Below, piece by piece: positions 8,123-19,153 of a DNA stretch of 64,000 bases (its first letter is position 1; each line of letters begins with the position of its first letter). The stretch is from Mesorhizobium sp. STM 4661 (GTDB lineage Bacteria; Pseudomonadota; Alphaproteobacteria; Rhizobiales; Rhizobiaceae): assembly GCF_000359125.1 (NCBI RefSeq), contig NZ_CAAF010000021.1, forward strand, positions 1-64,000, read 5' to 3'. A program made the translations under genes and the position numbers. Under the pieces are notes generated by a model. The model was given only the letters and a program-made list of their open reading frames with translations, did no database searches and was not told the DNA's origin.

Positions 8123-9076
8123 ATGAGCCTGCAACTGACAGGAATCCACCATCTGACCGCCATCACCGCGAACGCACCCGGAAACCTTCATTTCTACACC
8201 GGGGTTCTGGGCCTGCGGCTGGTGAAGAAGACGGTCAATCAGGACGACACGTCAGCCTATCACCTCTTCTATGCCGACGCGCAGGCGACGCCCGGCACCG
8301 ATGTTACCTTCTTCGACTGGCCGGTCGGCCGCGAGCGGCGCGGCACCAACAGCATCGTCCGCACCAGCCTGAGGGTGGCCAGCCCGGAAAGTCTGGCTTG
8401 GTGGAAAGAACGGCTGAACGGCGAAACCATCGCAACGGGAGAGATCGGCGACATCGGCGGCTATCCGTCGCTGGATTTCGAAGACCCCGAGGGCCAGCGC
8501 CTGCGTCTTGTCAGCGATGGCGGCAAGGGCGACAGCCACCCGTGGACACAAAGCCCCGTTCCGGCCGAGCACCAGATACGCGGGCTCGGCCCGATCGTTA
8601 TCAGCGTTCCCGACCTCACCAACACGGAGGCGGTGCTGACCAGGGTGATGAATATGCGCAAGACGCGAGACTATGCCTCGCCGGACGGCGAGGGCCGGGT
8701 CCATGTCTTCGAGATGGGAGAAGGCGGGCCTGCGGCGGAACTTCATGTCGCCGTGCAGCCGGGCTTTGCGCCGGCACGGCAAGGCGCGGGCGCGGTCCAC
8801 CACGTCGCGTTCAGGGCGCCCGACCAGGAGACGTTGCACAAGTGGACGGCGCGGCTGGCCGAGTTCCGTCTGCCGTCAAGCGGTGAGGTCGAACGATACT
8901 ACTTCCGCTCACTCTATTTCCGTGAGCCGAACGGCATCCTGTTCGAGATCGCGACCGACGGACCGGGTTTCACCGCCGACGAGCCGCTGGAGACGCTGGG
9001 CGAAAGGCTGGCCTTGCCGCCCTTCCTCGAACCGAGGCGGGCCTCGATCGAGGCCGGCCTGAAGCCGCTGGCATAG
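8123..9076 (+). CDS. ring-cleaving dioxygenase, VOC superfamily (MhqO-like)
   Basis: 317 residues from ATG 8123 with GGGAGA upstream; about 100 in-frame upstream codons are not gene-like. Two glyoxalase-type modules occur. The first opens with LTGIHHLTAITANAPGNLHF, with the metal-ligand His in HHLT. The second has VHHVAFRAPDQETL around 226 and ends with SLYFREPNGILFEIATD, with the metal-ligand Glu. This matches extradiol-type hydroquinone-cleaving dioxygenases of the MhqO group, which degrade quinone-derived stress products. Monocistronic as far as visible. Confidence 0.87.
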   Translation: MSLQLTGIHHLTAITANAPGNLHFYTGVLGLRLVKKTVNQDDTSAYHLFYADAQATPGTDVTFFDWPVGRERRGTNSIVRTSLRVASPESLAWWKERLNGETIATGEIGDIGGYPSLDFEDPEGQRLRLVSDGGKGDSHPWTQSPVPAEHQIRGLGPIVISVPDLTNTEAVLTRVMNMRKTRDYASPDGEGRVHVFEMGEGGPAAELHVAVQPGFAPARQGAGAVHHVAFRAPDQETLHKWTARLAEFRLPSSGEVERYYFRSLYFREPNGILFEIATDGPGFTADEPLETLGERLALPPFLEPRRASIEAGLKPLA

Positions 9077-9123
9077 CGCCTCCTCAGGAACAGGCGCCAA
9101 GAGCACTTTGACAGCCGGCCGCG

Positions 9124-9303
9124 ATGCTGGTCAAACGCGGCATGTCGAAACTCCTCGCGCTCGTCATCATCGCCATGATGGTCATTCAGCTCATCAAGCC
9201 GCTCGGCTGGCCGGGGCTGAAGCGGCGCAGCGATTTCTGGAAGCTGGCGCTGCTGGCCATGGCGGCGATTTCGATAACGGCGGTGCTGGGGCATTGGACG
9301 TAA
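9124..9303 (+). CDS. small two-helix membrane protein
   Basis: 59 residues. Two hydrophobic segments (LLALVIIAMMVIQLI and LALLAMAAISITAVLG) flank a basic loop with KRRSDFWK. The start could be ATG 9124 or ATG 9142 (MSKLLALV); neither has a strong ribosome binding site. No family recognised. It lies between the dioxygenase and the convergent hydrolase. Confidence 0.6.
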   Translation: MLVKRGMSKLLALVIIAMMVIQLIKPLGWPGLKRRSDFWKLALLAMAAISITAVLGHWT

Positions 9304-9328
9304 AGCCGAATTACTTGGCCTGTCGCGA

Positions 9329-10045
9329 TCACGCGTTCAGCACCAGGTCGACGAGATGTTCCGCCCAGGCCCGATAGCCGGCTTCCGAGGCATGGAATCC
9401 GTCGGAGGCAAAGCCGGCTTCCGGGTCGGTGATCGGCAGGCGCGGCGCCGGAACCGCGCCACGCTCGAGGCAAAGGCGCTCGCCCATCCGGTTCATCTCG
9501 ACGGCGCGGATTTCAAGGATCTTGCCGAGCAATGGCGGCATTGCCGGCGCGCGGGTGAATTCCAGCACCGGCGACCAGACGACACGCGCCTCCGGCCATT
9601 TGGCGCGCAGCGCGTAGAGCAGGCCGCCGAACTCCTTCTTGAAGCGTGGCACCGAGTGGAAGTTCTTGGTGTCGTTGGTGCCGATGGCAAGCACGATATG
9701 CGTCCACGGATCGGCCGACAGATTGGGCAGGACATGGTCGCGGATCTGGCCCGAGGTCGCGGAATTGAAACCGGCCGCCCGCCAGCGCACGGCCTGACCC
9801 GTGCGTTGCGAGATCAGAACAGCCAATTGCGCGGCGAGCCCGTTCTCGGAATGGCCAATACCGACCGAAGCGGCCGAGGAGTCGCCCAGCACCAGCAACG
9901 AAATTATCGGCGCCTTGCCCGATATCTCGTGCATGACCGGCCCCTGCGCCGGCAGCATGCGGGAGGTGCGGCGGCGCACGCCGAGCCCCTGCCAGACATA
10001 GACAGGATAGGCAAGCCAGGTGAGGAGGGCTGGAAGGCGCTGCAT
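9329..10045 (-). CDS. SGNH/GDSL-family hydrolase
   Basis: 238 residues from ATG 10045 (MQRLPALLTW). All SGNH blocks are present: block I VLGDSSAAS with the nucleophile Ser, block III GTNDTKN, and block V SDGFHASEAGY with the catalytic Asp and His. The N-terminus has a short hydrophobic segment (LLTWLAYPVYVW), so the enzyme may be membrane-anchored. Substrate probably an ester of lipid or carbohydrate; not deducible from sequence. Upstream in-frame codons to 10114 lack a good start site. Confidence 0.87.
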   Translation of the reverse strand: MQRLPALLTWLAYPVYVWQGLGVRRRTSRMLPAQGPVMHEISGKAPIISLLVLGDSSAASVGIGHSENGLAAQLAVLISQRTGQAVRWRAAGFNSATSGQIRDHVLPNLSADPWTHIVLAIGTNDTKNFHSVPRFKKEFGGLLYALRAKWPEARVVWSPVLEFTRAPAMPPLLGKILEIRAVEMNRMGERLCLERGAVPAPRLPITDPEAGFASDGFHASEAGYRAWAEHLVDLVLNA

Positions 10046-10104
10046 TGCAACAGCCTTAGCGCATGTGAAGCCGCAGGTGAACGACCCAGCGGCTGCCTGT
10101 GGTG

Positions 10105-10845
10105 TCAGCCGCAACAGCTCTCCTGCGATTTCGACTTGTCCGCATATTCGTCATGCAGTCGCACCCAGTCCATCAGGCCGTGATAGGGGCCGGTTTCGTT
10201 GCGGCCCTTCGGCGTCATGTCGAGATAATGGTAGGCGCCGATAAGCGGGTCGCCACCGCGGGCGCGTGTCATGAAGGTCAGGAAGATGTCGCCGGCCTCA
10301 TCCCGATAGAACACGCTGGCGCCGGGGAGATCCTTCGATTTTCGCGCGCGCTGCTCGAAATTGTAGGTGGTGTCGCCGGCCGCGATCTGCTTGTCGGTGA
10401 AGGAAACCTGCATGTCGAAGTTGAAATCCGAGGCGTAGGACGACACCCAGTCGAACTTCCAGCCCATGCGCTGCTTGTAAGGCAGCAGCTCGGCCAACGG
10501 CGCCCGCGCCACCACGACCAGCGATACGTCGTGATGCCTCAGGTGCTGGTTGGCGCCGTCGATGTGGTCGGCGAGGAAGGAACAGCCTTCGCAGCGGTAG
10601 TCGGCGCCCGGCCCGAACATGAAATGGTAGACGATCAGCTGGCTCTTGCCGGCGAACAGGTCGGCCAGCCTCTTCGGCCCCTGTTCGGTCTCGAATACAT
10701 AGTCCTTGCGGAACTTCAGCCAGGGCAATTCGCGGCGTTCGGCAGCGATGCGATCGCGAAACCGCGTCAATTCCTTCTCGCGCGACAGATGTGCCTTGTG
10801 CGCCCGGAACCAGACCTCGCGTGAAACGGTCTTGTTGTTTGGCAT
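10105..10845 (-). CDS. DUF899-family thioredoxin-like protein
   Basis: 246 residues. Family landmarks are the N-terminal VSREVWFRAHKAHLSREKEL, the core LIVYHFMFGPGADYRCEGC, and the segments FTMGWKFDWVSS-like (MGWKFDWVSSYASDFN) and FLTFMTRARGGD. DUF899 proteins have a thioredoxin-like fold; many are annotated as putative dithiol-disulfide oxidoreductases. The C-terminal SQESCCG is unusual in ending with a Cys pair. The start at 10845 is followed by typical MPNNKTVSREVW. Confidence 0.86.
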   Translation of the reverse strand: MPNNKTVSREVWFRAHKAHLSREKELTRFRDRIAAERRELPWLKFRKDYVFETEQGPKRLADLFAGKSQLIVYHFMFGPGADYRCEGCSFLADHIDGANQHLRHHDVSLVVVARAPLAELLPYKQRMGWKFDWVSSYASDFNFDMQVSFTDKQIAAGDTTYNFEQRARKSKDLPGASVFYRDEAGDIFLTFMTRARGGDPLIGAYHYLDMTPKGRNETGPYHGLMDWVRLHDEYADKSKSQESCCG

Positions 10846-10940
10846 GAGCCTGCTCCTCTTTTCTCCCAGAGGACGTTCGGCAGGGGCGCAAGCCGACAGG
10901 TTTTCTCTCTTCTTTCCGATTTAGGTCTGCGACGGGGGCT

Positions 10941-10971
10941 CCAAACAAAACCCGGGCACATCGGCCCGGGT
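10941..10971 (-). terminator. rho-independent terminator of fda
   Basis: An 8-bp stem, ACCCGGGC with GCCCGGGT, and a 6-base loop. Read on the minus strand it is followed by TTTTGTTTGG. It lies 23 bases after the fda stop codon. Confidence 0.8.
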
Positions 10972-10993
10972 CCAACAATGCGAGAAATTTCGG

Positions 10994-12019
10994 TCAGGCG
11001 GCCTTTTCCAGCGCCGGTTGCCATTTTCCAAGTGCCGCCAGATGGTTCATGTGGGCGCGATGGGCGAAGGCGGCCTGGCCGGCGGCGACATTCGCCGCCT
11101 TGCCGCTCCATGCCTTCTGCGGGGCCGCCTGCAGGGCGCGGCCATAGGAGAAGGTCAGCTTCCACGGATGCGGGCCGATGGCGTTGATGGCGTTGAGGTT
11201 GGCGGTCGCTTCCTCGTCCTCCTGGCCGCCGGAGAGGAAGGCGATGCCCGGCACCGCCGCCGGCACCGTCTCGCGGAACAGTTTTATGGTCTTCTCGGCG
11301 ACCTCCTCGGGGCTGCTCACCTTGCCCGATTTCTTGCCGGCCAGCACCATGTTCGGCTTCAGGATGGTGCCTTCGAGGACGACACGCGCGGCATGGAGTT
11401 CGGTATAGAGTTTTGTCAGCGTGGCCTTGCTGATCTCGTAGCAAGTGGCGATGTCGTGGGCGCCGTCCATCAGCACCTCCGGCTCGACGATCGGCACGAT
11501 GCCGGCCTCCTGGCAAAGTGCCGCGTAGCGGGCCAGCGCATGGGCGTTGGAGCCGATCGAGGCGGCGGAAGGCACGCCCTTGGCAAGGTCGATGTCGATC
11601 ACCGCGCGCCATTTGGCGAAGCGGGCGCCCATCTTGTAGTAGTCGGCGAGGCGCTCGCGCAGGCCGTCGAGGCCCTCGGTGATGGTGTCGCCGGGAAAGC
11701 CGGCCAGGGGCTTGGCGCCGGCGTCGACCTTGATGCCGGGGATGGCGCCTGAAGCCTTGATGATGTCGACCAGCGGCGTGCCGTCGGCGGCCTTCTGGCG
11801 GATGGTTTCGTCATAGAGTATGACGCCGGAAATGTACCTGGTCATCGCCTCCCTGGCGCGGAACATCATCTCGCGATAGTCGCGGCGGCTGTCGGCGGTC
11901 GATTCGACGCCGATCACGTCGAAGCGCTTCTTGATCGTGCCGGAGCTTTCGTCGGCGGCAAGCAGACCCTTGCCGTCGGCCACGATCGCGGCGGCGATAT
12001 CCTCGAGACGTTCGCTCAT
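10994..12019 (-). CDS. fda: class I fructose-bisphosphate aldolase
   Basis: 341 residues, a normal length. The class I signature is clear: GLLAADESSGTIKKRF near the N-terminus, VEPEVLMDGAHD in the middle and the Schiff-base lysine segment EGTILKPNMVLAG, then AFLSGGQ near the C-terminus. It cleaves fructose 1,6-bisphosphate to dihydroxyacetone phosphate and glyceraldehyde 3-phosphate in glycolysis, gluconeogenesis and the Calvin-type interconversions shared with transketolase. It lies 127 bases downstream of pgk on the same strand, and its own terminator follows. Confidence 0.95.
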   Translation of the reverse strand: MSERLEDIAAAIVADGKGLLAADESSGTIKKRFDVIGVESTADSRRDYREMMFRAREAMTRYISGVILYDETIRQKAADGTPLVDIIKASGAIPGIKVDAGAKPLAGFPGDTITEGLDGLRERLADYYKMGARFAKWRAVIDIDLAKGVPSAASIGSNAHALARYAALCQEAGIVPIVEPEVLMDGAHDIATCYEISKATLTKLYTELHAARVVLEGTILKPNMVLAGKKSGKVSSPEEVAEKTIKLFRETVPAAVPGIAFLSGGQEDEEATANLNAINAIGPHPWKLTFSYGRALQAAPQKAWSGKAANVAAGQAAFAHRAHMNHLAALGKWQPALEKAA

Positions 12020-12146
12020 TGTGGTTCTCCCTGAATTGGTCCGCGCCTAGCAGAACATTAGCGCGAGGGAGGTTCAAGTCGAACCGTTGCACCGGGGCAA
12101 GCGCGAATCGATTGAAAGTCGCGAGCGCCCCTTCAGCGCCCTCGTT

Positions 12147-13343
12147 TCAGGGCTTCAGCGCGTCGACGCCGGGCAAGGGCTTACCTTCCATCCATTCCAG
12201 AAAGGCGCCGCCGGCGGTCGAGACATAGGTGAAATCGTCGGCGACGCCGGCGTGGTTGAGCGCCGCCACCGTATCGCCGCCGCCGGCGACGGAGACCAGT
12301 TTGCCGGCCTTGGTGCGCGCCGCGGCGTGCCTGGCCGCCGCAACCGTGGCATGGTCGAACGGTTCGATCTCGAAGGCGCCGAGCGGGCCGTTCCAGACCA
12401 GCGTCGCGGCGCGGTCGATCCAGTCGGCAATGGTCTTCACGGTCTTTTCGCCGACATCGAGGATCATGCCGTCGGCCGGCACCTCCGATATGGCGACGGT
12501 CCGGCTGGCCGCACCCGGTTTGAATTCCTTCGCGACAACGCCGTCGACCGGCAGGATGATGGCGCAGCCGGCCTCTGCCGCCTCGATCATGATCTGCCTG
12601 GCGGTGCCGGCGAGGTCGTGCTCGCAGAGCGATTTCCCGACATCGGTGCCGCGCGCGGCAAGGAAGGTGTTGGCCATGCCGCCGCCGATGACCAGCGCGT
12701 CTACCTTCTTCACCAGATTCATCAAGAGGTCGATCTTGGTCGAGACCTTGGCGCCGCCGACGATGGCGACGACGGGACGGACCGGATTGCCGAGGCCTTT
12801 CTCCAGCGCGTCGAGCTCGGCCTGCATGGTGCGCCCGGCGAAGGCCGGCAGAAGCTGCGCCAGCCCTTCCGTCGATGAATGGGCGCGGTGCGCGGCGGAA
12901 AAGGCGTCATTGACGAAAATGTCGCCATTGGCGGCGAGCTTTTCGGTGAAGGTCGGGTCGTTCTTCTCCTCGGCCTTGTAGAAACGGGTGTTTTCGAGAA
13001 GCAGCACGTCGCCCTTGTTCATGGCGGCGACGGCGCTTGCGGCTGTGTCGCCGATGCAGTCGGACGCAAAGCCGACGGGGCGGCCAAGCACCTCCGCCGT
13101 CGCCCTGGCGATCGGCTCGAGCGAGAATTCGGGGGTCGGACCATCCTTGGGGCGGCCGAAATGGGCAAGCAGGATGACCTTGGCGCCCTTGCCGGACAGC
13201 TCCGTGATGGTCGGCGCGATGCGTTCGATACGGGTGGCGTCGGTGACCTTGCCGTCGGCGACGGGAACGTTGAGGTCGACACGCACCAGCACGCGCTTGC
13301 CGCCGATGTTGCCGATGTCGTCCAGTGTATTGAAGCCGGCCAT
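12147..13343 (-). CDS. pgk: phosphoglycerate kinase
   Basis: 398 residues. Signature segments are [16 protein letters not shown] at the N-terminus, LLAHFGRPK, the substrate-binding RxH equivalents, [16 protein letters not shown] in the hinge and [12 protein letters not shown] in the nucleotide-binding C-domain. It transfers phosphate from 1,3-bisphosphoglycerate to ADP. The start at 13343 has AAAGGGATC upstream. The frame remains open for about 394 codons further upstream, but that part runs antisense to the antiporter gene and has no PGK character. Confidence 0.95.
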   Translation of the reverse strand: MAGFNTLDDIGNIGGKRVLVRVDLNVPVADGKVTDATRIERIAPTITELSGKGAKVILLAHFGRPKDGPTPEFSLEPIARATAEVLGRPVGFASDCIGDTAASAVAAMNKGDVLLLENTRFYKAEEKNDPTFTEKLAANGDIFVNDAFSAAHRAHSSTEGLAQLLPAFAGRTMQAELDALEKGLGNPVRPVVAIVGGAKVSTKIDLLMNLVKKVDALVIGGGMANTFLAARGTDVGKSLCEHDLAGTARQIMIEAAEAGCAIILPVDGVVAKEFKPGAASRTVAISEVPADGMILDVGEKTVKTIADWIDRAATLVWNGPLGAFEIEPFDHATVAAARHAAARTKAGKLVSVAGGGDTVAALNHAGVADDFTYVSTAGGAFLEWMEGKPLPGVDALKP

Positions 13344-13456
13344 GCTGATCCCTTTCGCGAAAAATCGCCGGGACCATACCCCGCGCCAACGACGATGCAA
13401 GACCCGCGGCCGGGCCTGATGGAAAATATGAGCGCCGGCCGTCCGGGTCGGAGTGG

Positions 13457-15361
13457 TCAGTTCTCGGTTGCCGCCTTTTCGACGACGGGTTCCGGGGCCG
13501 GCTTCGCGTCCGCCTGTGCCTCGGCAATTGGCGTCTCGGCAATCTGCGCTTCGGGCGGCTTGCGCCAATTGCGGACGAAGGCGGCGATGCGGTCGCCGAT
13601 CTCGCCGGCGCTGAGGAACACCGGCACCCGCGCCACGGGTGCGGTCGGCTCGAAGGAAAGACCAAGGCCCGTGATCCTGCCCTTGTCGTCGACGTCGCGA
13701 ACGATCAATTCGATCGGGCCAAGCAGCACGCGGTCGGCATATTCGGCATGGCCGCCGAGCCGTGCCGTCACCAAGGCGCCGACGGTCAGCTTGCGTTCCT
13801 CCTCGGTCAAGCCCGGCGCATATGCTGCTTCCAGTTCCGCGGCCGAGCGCGCCGGGTCGACGGCGAAGGCGCCGAAGAAATCCGCATCCTCGGGATCGAC
13901 CACGGCGCGGCTGGCGAACAGCTTGTCGAGCAGGCGCGGATAGCGGTCCGGCACGAAGATGTAGACATGGTCGCCGGCGGCCAGCCTGCCCATGTCCTGG
14001 AAGCGCATCGAGCGACCGTCGCGCAGCACCAGCGAGGGCCGTGCCCAGCGCGGAATGCGCTCGCCGCGCGCCACCGGGCTGCCGGGCGCCACGCGGTAGG
14101 CGAGCAACTCGTGATGGGCTGAACCCGGCAGTTCGAGCTCGACCTTGTCCAGCGGCCCGAGGCGAGCCGGCACGATCAGGCCGAGGCGGCGCGCCAGCGG
14201 GCCGACGGTCCATCCCTGCACGACCAGCGACACCAGCACGACGATGAAGGCGATGTTGAAGATGATACGGCCGTTCTCCAGGCCGCCGAGCAGCGGGGTG
14301 ATGGCGAGCAGGATCGACACGGCGCCGCGCAGGCCGACCCATGAGATGAAGGCGATCTCGGGGCGGGGCAGGCGAAATGGGATCAGGCAGACCCAGACGG
14401 CGATCGGCCGGGCAACGAATATCAGGAACAGGCCGAGCAACACCGCGGGCACCAGGATCGCCGGAAATTGCGAGGGCGTGGCGAACAGGCCGAGGATCAG
14501 GAACATGATGATCTGCGCCAGCCACGACATGCCGTCCTGGAAGCGCTTGAGGATGGTGACGGCACGGATGTCGGAATTGCCGGCAACCAGGCCGGCGAGA
14601 TAGACCGCGAGAAAGCCGGAACCGCCAATGGCGCCGGCGGCGGCGAACACCATCAACGACAAGGTCAGCACGAAGATCGGCAGCAGGCCGTGATCGAGAT
14701 TGAGCCGGTCGACGAGGCGCACGATGGCGAGGCCGCCGAGCACGCCGACAACGGCACCAAGCCCCATATTGATGAGGAAGCCGAGGAAAAGATCGGTGAC
14801 CAGCATCTTGGCTTCAGGGTTGGCGCGAGCCGCGATGATCTCGACCAGGGTGATCGTCAGGAAAATGGCGATCGGATCGTTGGTGCCGGACTCTACCTCG
14901 AGCGTGGAACGCGTGCGTTCACGCAGATTGATCTCGCCGGCACGCAGCAGGAAGAAGACCGCTGCCGCGTCGGTCGAGGCGACGGCGGCGCCCAGCAGGA
15001 AGGATTCCAGCCAGGTGAGATCGATAAAATAATGGGCGGCGGCGCCAAACAGGCCGGTGGTTATCAGCACGCCGAACGTCGCCAGCGACAGCGCCGGTCC
15101 TGCCGCCTGCCGCAAGGCGTTGAGCGGCGTGCCGAAACCGGAATCGAACAGGATGACGGCCAGCGCCAGTGAGCCGGCAAAATAAGCCAGCCGCGCATTG
15201 TCGAACTCGATGCCGAGGCCGTCGGTTCCGGTGGCGAGGCCGATGCACAAAAACAGCAGCAGCAGAGGGGCGCCGAAGCGGAAGGCGATCAGGCTCGAAA
15301 ACGCGGCGGCAACGACGAGCGCGGTGCCGACCAGCGTCACGAGATAGATCGCATGCTCCAT
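13457..15361 (-). CDS. CPA-family potassium(sodium)/proton antiporter with C-terminal regulatory domains
   Basis: 634 residues. The first ~390 form a Na+/H+ exchanger domain with about 12 membrane helices, including the paired-charge segment [12 protein letters not shown] (conserved Asp of the transport site). A TrkA-C domain (about 400-480, [18 protein letters not shown]) and a CorC/HlyC-like domain (about 495-590) follow. This order is that of the CvrA/NhaP2 group of potassium/proton antiporters. The last 40 residues are Glu/Ala/Pro-rich. It lies upstream of pgk on the same strand, but the 113-base gap suggests separate control. Confidence 0.9.
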   Translation of the reverse strand: MEHAIYLVTLVGTALVVAAAFSSLIAFRFGAPLLLLFLCIGLATGTDGLGIEFDNARLAYFAGSLALAVILFDSGFGTPLNALRQAAGPALSLATFGVLITTGLFGAAAHYFIDLTWLESFLLGAAVASTDAAAVFFLLRAGEINLRERTRSTLEVESGTNDPIAIFLTITLVEIIAARANPEAKMLVTDLFLGFLINMGLGAVVGVLGGLAIVRLVDRLNLDHGLLPIFVLTLSLMVFAAAGAIGGSGFLAVYLAGLVAGNSDIRAVTILKRFQDGMSWLAQIIMFLILGLFATPSQFPAILVPAVLLGLFLIFVARPIAVWVCLIPFRLPRPEIAFISWVGLRGAVSILLAITPLLGGLENGRIIFNIAFIVVLVSLVVQGWTVGPLARRLGLIVPARLGPLDKVELELPGSAHHELLAYRVAPGSPVARGERIPRWARPSLVLRDGRSMRFQDMGRLAAGDHVYIFVPDRYPRLLDKLFASRAVVDPEDADFFGAFAVDPARSAAELEAAYAPGLTEEERKLTVGALVTARLGGHAEYADRVLLGPIELIVRDVDDKGRITGLGLSFEPTAPVARVPVFLSAGEIGDRIAAFVRNWRKPPEAQIAETPIAEAQADAKPAPEPVVEKAATEN

Positions 15362-15466
15362 CCGAATTTGCCCCTCACATTCGTGTCCCTCTCGAATTAC
15401 GGGAGAGTGAGGCGAAGACGTGACCAGTGCAAGGCGGGAGGGTGGCTTTTTGGCCTATGTCCTAAC

Positions 15467-15650
15467 TTTCGTCATCCCAGGGCGGAGCGACGCGAAGCGG
15501 CGCGATGACCCTGGGATACATGCCATAACATCGACCGGAGAGTGCTACGGAGCAGAATTGTGCACCACAGCAGCACTGCGAAGTCATGGCATGGATACTA
15601 TGGTCTGCGCCGCGTCGCTTCGCTCCTTGCTTCGCCATAGGATGACGAAG
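15467..15650. repeat. long imperfect inverted repeat (dispersed rhizobial element)
   Basis: The arms 15467-15530 and 15586-15650 are imperfect reverse complements. The left begins TTTCGTCATCCCAGGG, the right ends CCATAGGATGACGAAG, and both carry GGAGCGA/GCGTCGCTTCGCTCC-type segments. About 55 bases separate them. It fills most of the 370-base gap between the antiporter and gap genes; I see no gene there. Confidence 0.75.
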
Positions 15651-15680
15651 TGATGAGTGCGCCTTGCCTGGGACCCTGAC

Positions 15681-15712
15681 GAAAAACGCCCGGACGGAGC
15701 CGGGCGTTTGAA
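15681..15712 (-). terminator. rho-independent terminator of gap
   Basis: A 10-bp perfect stem (AAACGCCCGG with CCGGGCGTTT) and a 6-base loop. On the minus strand it is followed by TTTTTCGTC, 23 bases past the gap stop codon. Confidence 0.85.
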
Positions 15713-15734
15713 GTCGTCAGACGACGGTTCGTGA

Positions 15735-16745
15735 TCAGGCGATGGTCTTGCCGAAGGCGACAGCGGTGTCGGCCATGCGGTTCGAAAAACCCCATTCATT
15801 ATCGTACCAGGACAGCACCGAAACGAAATTGCCGTCCATCACCTTGGTCTGGTCGAGGGCCATGATCGAGGAATGCGGATCGTGGTTGAAGTCGATCGAG
15901 ACGTTCGGGTGATGGGTGACGGCGAGGATGCCCTTCAGCTTGCCGTTGGAGGCGGCGATCACCGCTTCGTTGATTTCCTGCACGGTGGTCGAACGCTTGG
16001 CGATGAACTTGAAGTCGACCACCGAAACGTTGGGGGTCGGCACGCGGATCGAGATGCCGTCGAGCTTGCCCTTGAGATCGGGCAGCACCAGGCCGATCGC
16101 CTTGGCGGCACCGGTCGAGGTCGGGATCTGCGACAGGGCCGCGGCGCGAGCGCGGTAGAGGTCCTTGTGCATGGTGTCCAGCGTCGGCTGGTCGCCGGTG
16201 TAGGAATGGATCGTCGTCATCATGCCCTTTTCGATGCCGACGGCTTCGTGCAGCACGGCCGCCAGCGGCGCCAGGCAGTTGGTGGTGCAGGACGCGTTGG
16301 AGATGACGATGTGGTCCTTGGTCAGCTTGTCGTGGTTGATGCCATAGACGACGGTGAGGTCGGCGCCTTCGGCCGGGGCCGAGACGATGACGCGCTTGGC
16401 GCCGGCGGTCAAATGTGCGGCGGCCTTGTCGCGCGCGGTGAAGATGCCGGTGCATTCGAGCGCGATGTCGATGCCGAGTTCCTTCCACGGCAGTTGCGTC
16501 GGATCCTTGATCGCGGTGACCTTGAACGTCTCCTTGCCGACGGTGATCTTGTCGCCGGAAACCGTCACTTCATGCGGGAAGCGGCCATGCACGCTGTCAT
16601 AGCGCAACAGATGCGCGTTGGTCTCGACCGGGCCGAGGTCGTTGACGGCGACGATGTCGATGTCCTTGCGGCCGGATTCGTGGATGGCGCGCAGGATGTT
16701 GCGGCCGATGCGGCCAAATCCGTTGATGGCAACTCTGACGGTCAT
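15735..16745 (-). CDS. gap: type I glyceraldehyde-3-phosphate dehydrogenase
   Basis: 336 residues with the NAD-binding N-terminus ([18 protein letters not shown]), the catalytic-cysteine segment [12 protein letters not shown] at about 150, and THSYTGDQ with the catalytic His about 27 residues on. The C-terminal [12 protein letters not shown] is canonical. It oxidises glyceraldehyde 3-phosphate. Asp rather than Ala after the second strand (VNDLGP) suggests NAD specificity. It lies 156 bases downstream of tkt on the same strand. Confidence 0.96.
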   Translation of the reverse strand: MTVRVAINGFGRIGRNILRAIHESGRKDIDIVAVNDLGPVETNAHLLRYDSVHGRFPHEVTVSGDKITVGKETFKVTAIKDPTQLPWKELGIDIALECTGIFTARDKAAAHLTAGAKRVIVSAPAEGADLTVVYGINHDKLTKDHIVISNASCTTNCLAPLAAVLHEAVGIEKGMMTTIHSYTGDQPTLDTMHKDLYRARAAALSQIPTSTGAAKAIGLVLPDLKGKLDGISIRVPTPNVSVVDFKFIAKRSTTVQEINEAVIAASNGKLKGILAVTHHPNVSIDFNHDPHSSIMALDQTKVMDGNFVSVLSWYDNEWGFSNRMADTAVAFGKTIA

Positions 16746-16857
16746 TTTTCTCTCCCTGGGAGCTGGAAGGCAGACAATTGGTCCGCAGCTTCATAGCGGC
16801 GGAGACGGAAAGAATCCAGCCGCGGCGACGTGGATTTAAATCGATTAGGTTAGGCCA

Positions 16858-16892
16858 GCCCCGCGAAATCGCTTTGCTCGATTTCGCGGGGC
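16858..16892 (-). terminator. strong hairpin between tkt and gap
   Basis: A 14-bp perfect inverted repeat (GCCCCGCGAAATCG with CGATTTCGCGGGGC) and a 7-base loop, 10 bases after the tkt stop. No T run follows on the minus strand, so it may act as an mRNA-stabilising or weak termination hairpin rather than a full terminator. Confidence 0.6.
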
Positions 16893-16901
16893 CTCGATCC
16901 C

Positions 16902-18893
16902 TTACTTGCCGTGCAGGCGGGCTTCCGCCGCCTTGGCCGCGGCTTCGGCGGTGATGCCGAAATGCGGATAGAGCTGTTCGATCGAGCCCGAAGCGCCGAA
17001 GCCGGTCATGCCGATGAAGATGCCGTCGATGCCGATGAGATGATCCCAGCCCTGGCGGATGCCGGCTTCGATCGCCATCTTCACCGGCGCGTCGCCGATC
17101 GTCTTCTTGCGGTAGGCTTCGCTCTGCTTGTCGAACAGTTCGAAGCAGGGAACCGAGACGACGCGGGTCGGGTGACCGTGCTTCTCCAGCAAGTCGCGGG
17201 CAGCAAGCGCGATCTCGACCTCGGACCCGGTGGCGAAGATCGTCACCGCCGCCTCGCCGCTGGCAGCGGCCAGCTCGTAAGCGCCCTGGCTGCTCAGGTT
17301 CTTCGCCGAGTATTCGGTGCGCACTGTCGGCAGGTTCTGGCGGGTCAGCGCCAGCGTCGACGGCGTGTTCTCCGTCTCGAGGGCCAACTGCCAGCATTCG
17401 GCGGTCTCGACCGCGTCGGCCGGGCGGAAGACATTGTGGTTCGGAATGGCGCGAAGTGCCGCCAGATGCTCGACCGGCTGGTGGGTCGGGCCGTCTTCGC
17501 CGAGACCGATGGAATCGTGGGTCATGACGAAGATCGAGCGGATGCCCATCAGGCAGGCAAGCCGCATCGACGGGCGAGCGTAGTCGGAGAAGCACATGAA
17601 GGTGCCGCCATAGGCGATGAGGCCGCCATGCAGTGTCAAACCATTGAGTGCCGCGGCCATGCCATGCTCGCGGATGCCGTAATGGACATAGCGCTGGCCG
17701 TAATCGTCGGGCGTGATGTTCTTGGTCTGGCTGGTCTTGGTGTTGTTGGAACCGGTCAGGTCGGCCGAGCCGCCGATGGTTTCAGGCACCGCGCCGTTGA
17801 TGACTTCCAGCGCCATCTCCGACGATTTACGGGTGGCGACCTTCGGCTTGTCGGCCGACAGCTTCTTCTTGTAGTCGGCGATGACGGCGTCGAAATTGGC
17901 CGGCAGCTTGCCAGCGATACGGCGCTCGAATTCGCCGCGCAGCTTGGCGTCGGCCTTGGCGAGGCGGCCTTCCCAGTCGGTGCGGGGCTTGGCGCCAGCC
18001 TTGCCGGCGGTGCGCCACGCGTCGAGGATGTCGGCCGGAATCTCGAACGGAGGCGAATCCCAGTTGAAGAACTTCCGCGCGCCGGCAATCTCCTCGGCGC
18101 CGAGCGGCGAGCCATGCGCCTTGTTGGTGCCGGCCTTGGTCGGCGCGCCGAAGCCGATGATGGTCTTGCAGGCGATCATCGTCGGCTTGTCGGAGTGGCG
18201 GGCGGCTTCGATGGCATAGGCGATCGCTTCGGGGTCCTGGCCGTCAATGTGGCTGGCGTTCCAGCCGGAGGCCTGGAAGCGGGCGACCTGGTCGGTGTTG
18301 TCGGCCAGCGATACCGGACCATCGATCGAGATGTTGTTGTTGTCCCAGAAGACGATCAGCTTGTTGAGCTTGAGGTGGCCGGCAAGCGCGATGGCCTCCT
18401 GAGAAACACCTTCCATCAGGCAGCCGTCGCCGCACAGCACATAGGTGTAGTGGTCGACGAGGTCGTTGCCGAAGGCGGCATTCATGATGCGCTCGCCGAG
18501 CGCGAAGCCGACCGAATTGGCGAGGCCCTGGCCGAGCGGGCCGGTGGTCGTCTCGATGCCCGTGGCATGGCCGTATTCGGGATGGCCTGCCGTCTTCGAT
18601 CCGAGCTGGCGGAAATGCTTGATCTGGTCGAGGGTCATGTCCTCGTAGCCGGTCAAATGAAGCAGCGAATAGAGCAGCATCGACCCATGGCCGGCCGACA
18701 GGATGAAACGGTCGCGGTCGGGCCAATGGGGGTTCTTCGGATCGTATTTCAGGAAGCGCGTGAACAGCACCGTGGCGATGTCGGCGCAGCCCATGGGCAG
18801 GCCGGGATGGCCGGAATTCGCCTTCTCGACGGCGTCCATGGAGAGAAAACGGATCGCATTGGCCATCCGGTCATGTTGTTCACGCGACGTCAT
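16902..18893 (-). CDS. tkt: transketolase
   Basis: 663 residues from ATG 18893, which has GGAGGAACC directly upstream; 20 further upstream in-frame codons lack such support. Landmarks are [18 protein letters not shown], the thiamine-diphosphate motif [32 protein letters not shown], and in the pyrimidine domain [13 protein letters not shown] and [18 protein letters not shown]. It exchanges two-carbon units between pentose and other sugar phosphates. Clustered with gap, pgk and fda on one strand, a common alphaproteobacterial layout. Confidence 0.96.
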   Translation of the reverse strand: MTSREQHDRMANAIRFLSMDAVEKANSGHPGLPMGCADIATVLFTRFLKYDPKNPHWPDRDRFILSAGHGSMLLYSLLHLTGYEDMTLDQIKHFRQLGSKTAGHPEYGHATGIETTTGPLGQGLANSVGFALGERIMNAAFGNDLVDHYTYVLCGDGCLMEGVSQEAIALAGHLKLNKLIVFWDNNNISIDGPVSLADNTDQVARFQASGWNASHIDGQDPEAIAYAIEAARHSDKPTMIACKTIIGFGAPTKAGTNKAHGSPLGAEEIAGARKFFNWDSPPFEIPADILDAWRTAGKAGAKPRTDWEGRLAKADAKLRGEFERRIAGKLPANFDAVIADYKKKLSADKPKVATRKSSEMALEVINGAVPETIGGSADLTGSNNTKTSQTKNITPDDYGQRYVHYGIREHGMAAALNGLTLHGGLIAYGGTFMCFSDYARPSMRLACLMGIRSIFVMTHDSIGLGEDGPTHQPVEHLAALRAIPNHNVFRPADAVETAECWQLALETENTPSTLALTRQNLPTVRTEYSAKNLSSQGAYELAAASGEAAVTIFATGSEVEIALAARDLLEKHGHPTRVVSVPCFELFDKQSEAYRKKTIGDAPVKMAIEAGIRQGWDHLIGIDGIFIGMTGFGASGSIEQLYPHFGITAEAAAKAAEARLHGK

Positions 18894-19153
18894 GGTTCCT
18901 CCGGGGTGGGGGTTCGGGGCCTTGGGAGAGGCCTTGGAAAGGGTGCGCGACACATAGCAGGCGCGGCTCTTGAGTCAACAAATCGGTGCGTTTTTGCCGG
19001 TCTTGTGATGCCGCAACCCCGCTACATTAGCGTTAGCAGGGGACAGTCGCGAGAGCTTTATTGACGTCGCCTTCACACGGCGCGTAATGTTTCCCACATA
19101 ACGCGTTCTGAACGTGAATGATTCGGTGATGGGCAGGGCGCAGGACGAAAGCC

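Noticed and set aside
13344..14525. Long open extension of the pgk frame upstream of its start
   Set aside because: It runs antisense to the antiporter gene, has no PGK character, and the pgk start at 13343 has a good ribosome binding site.
16911..19064. 717-codon plus-strand open frame across transketolase
   Set aside because: Antisense shadow of tkt caused by high GC; no domain and no ribosome binding site.
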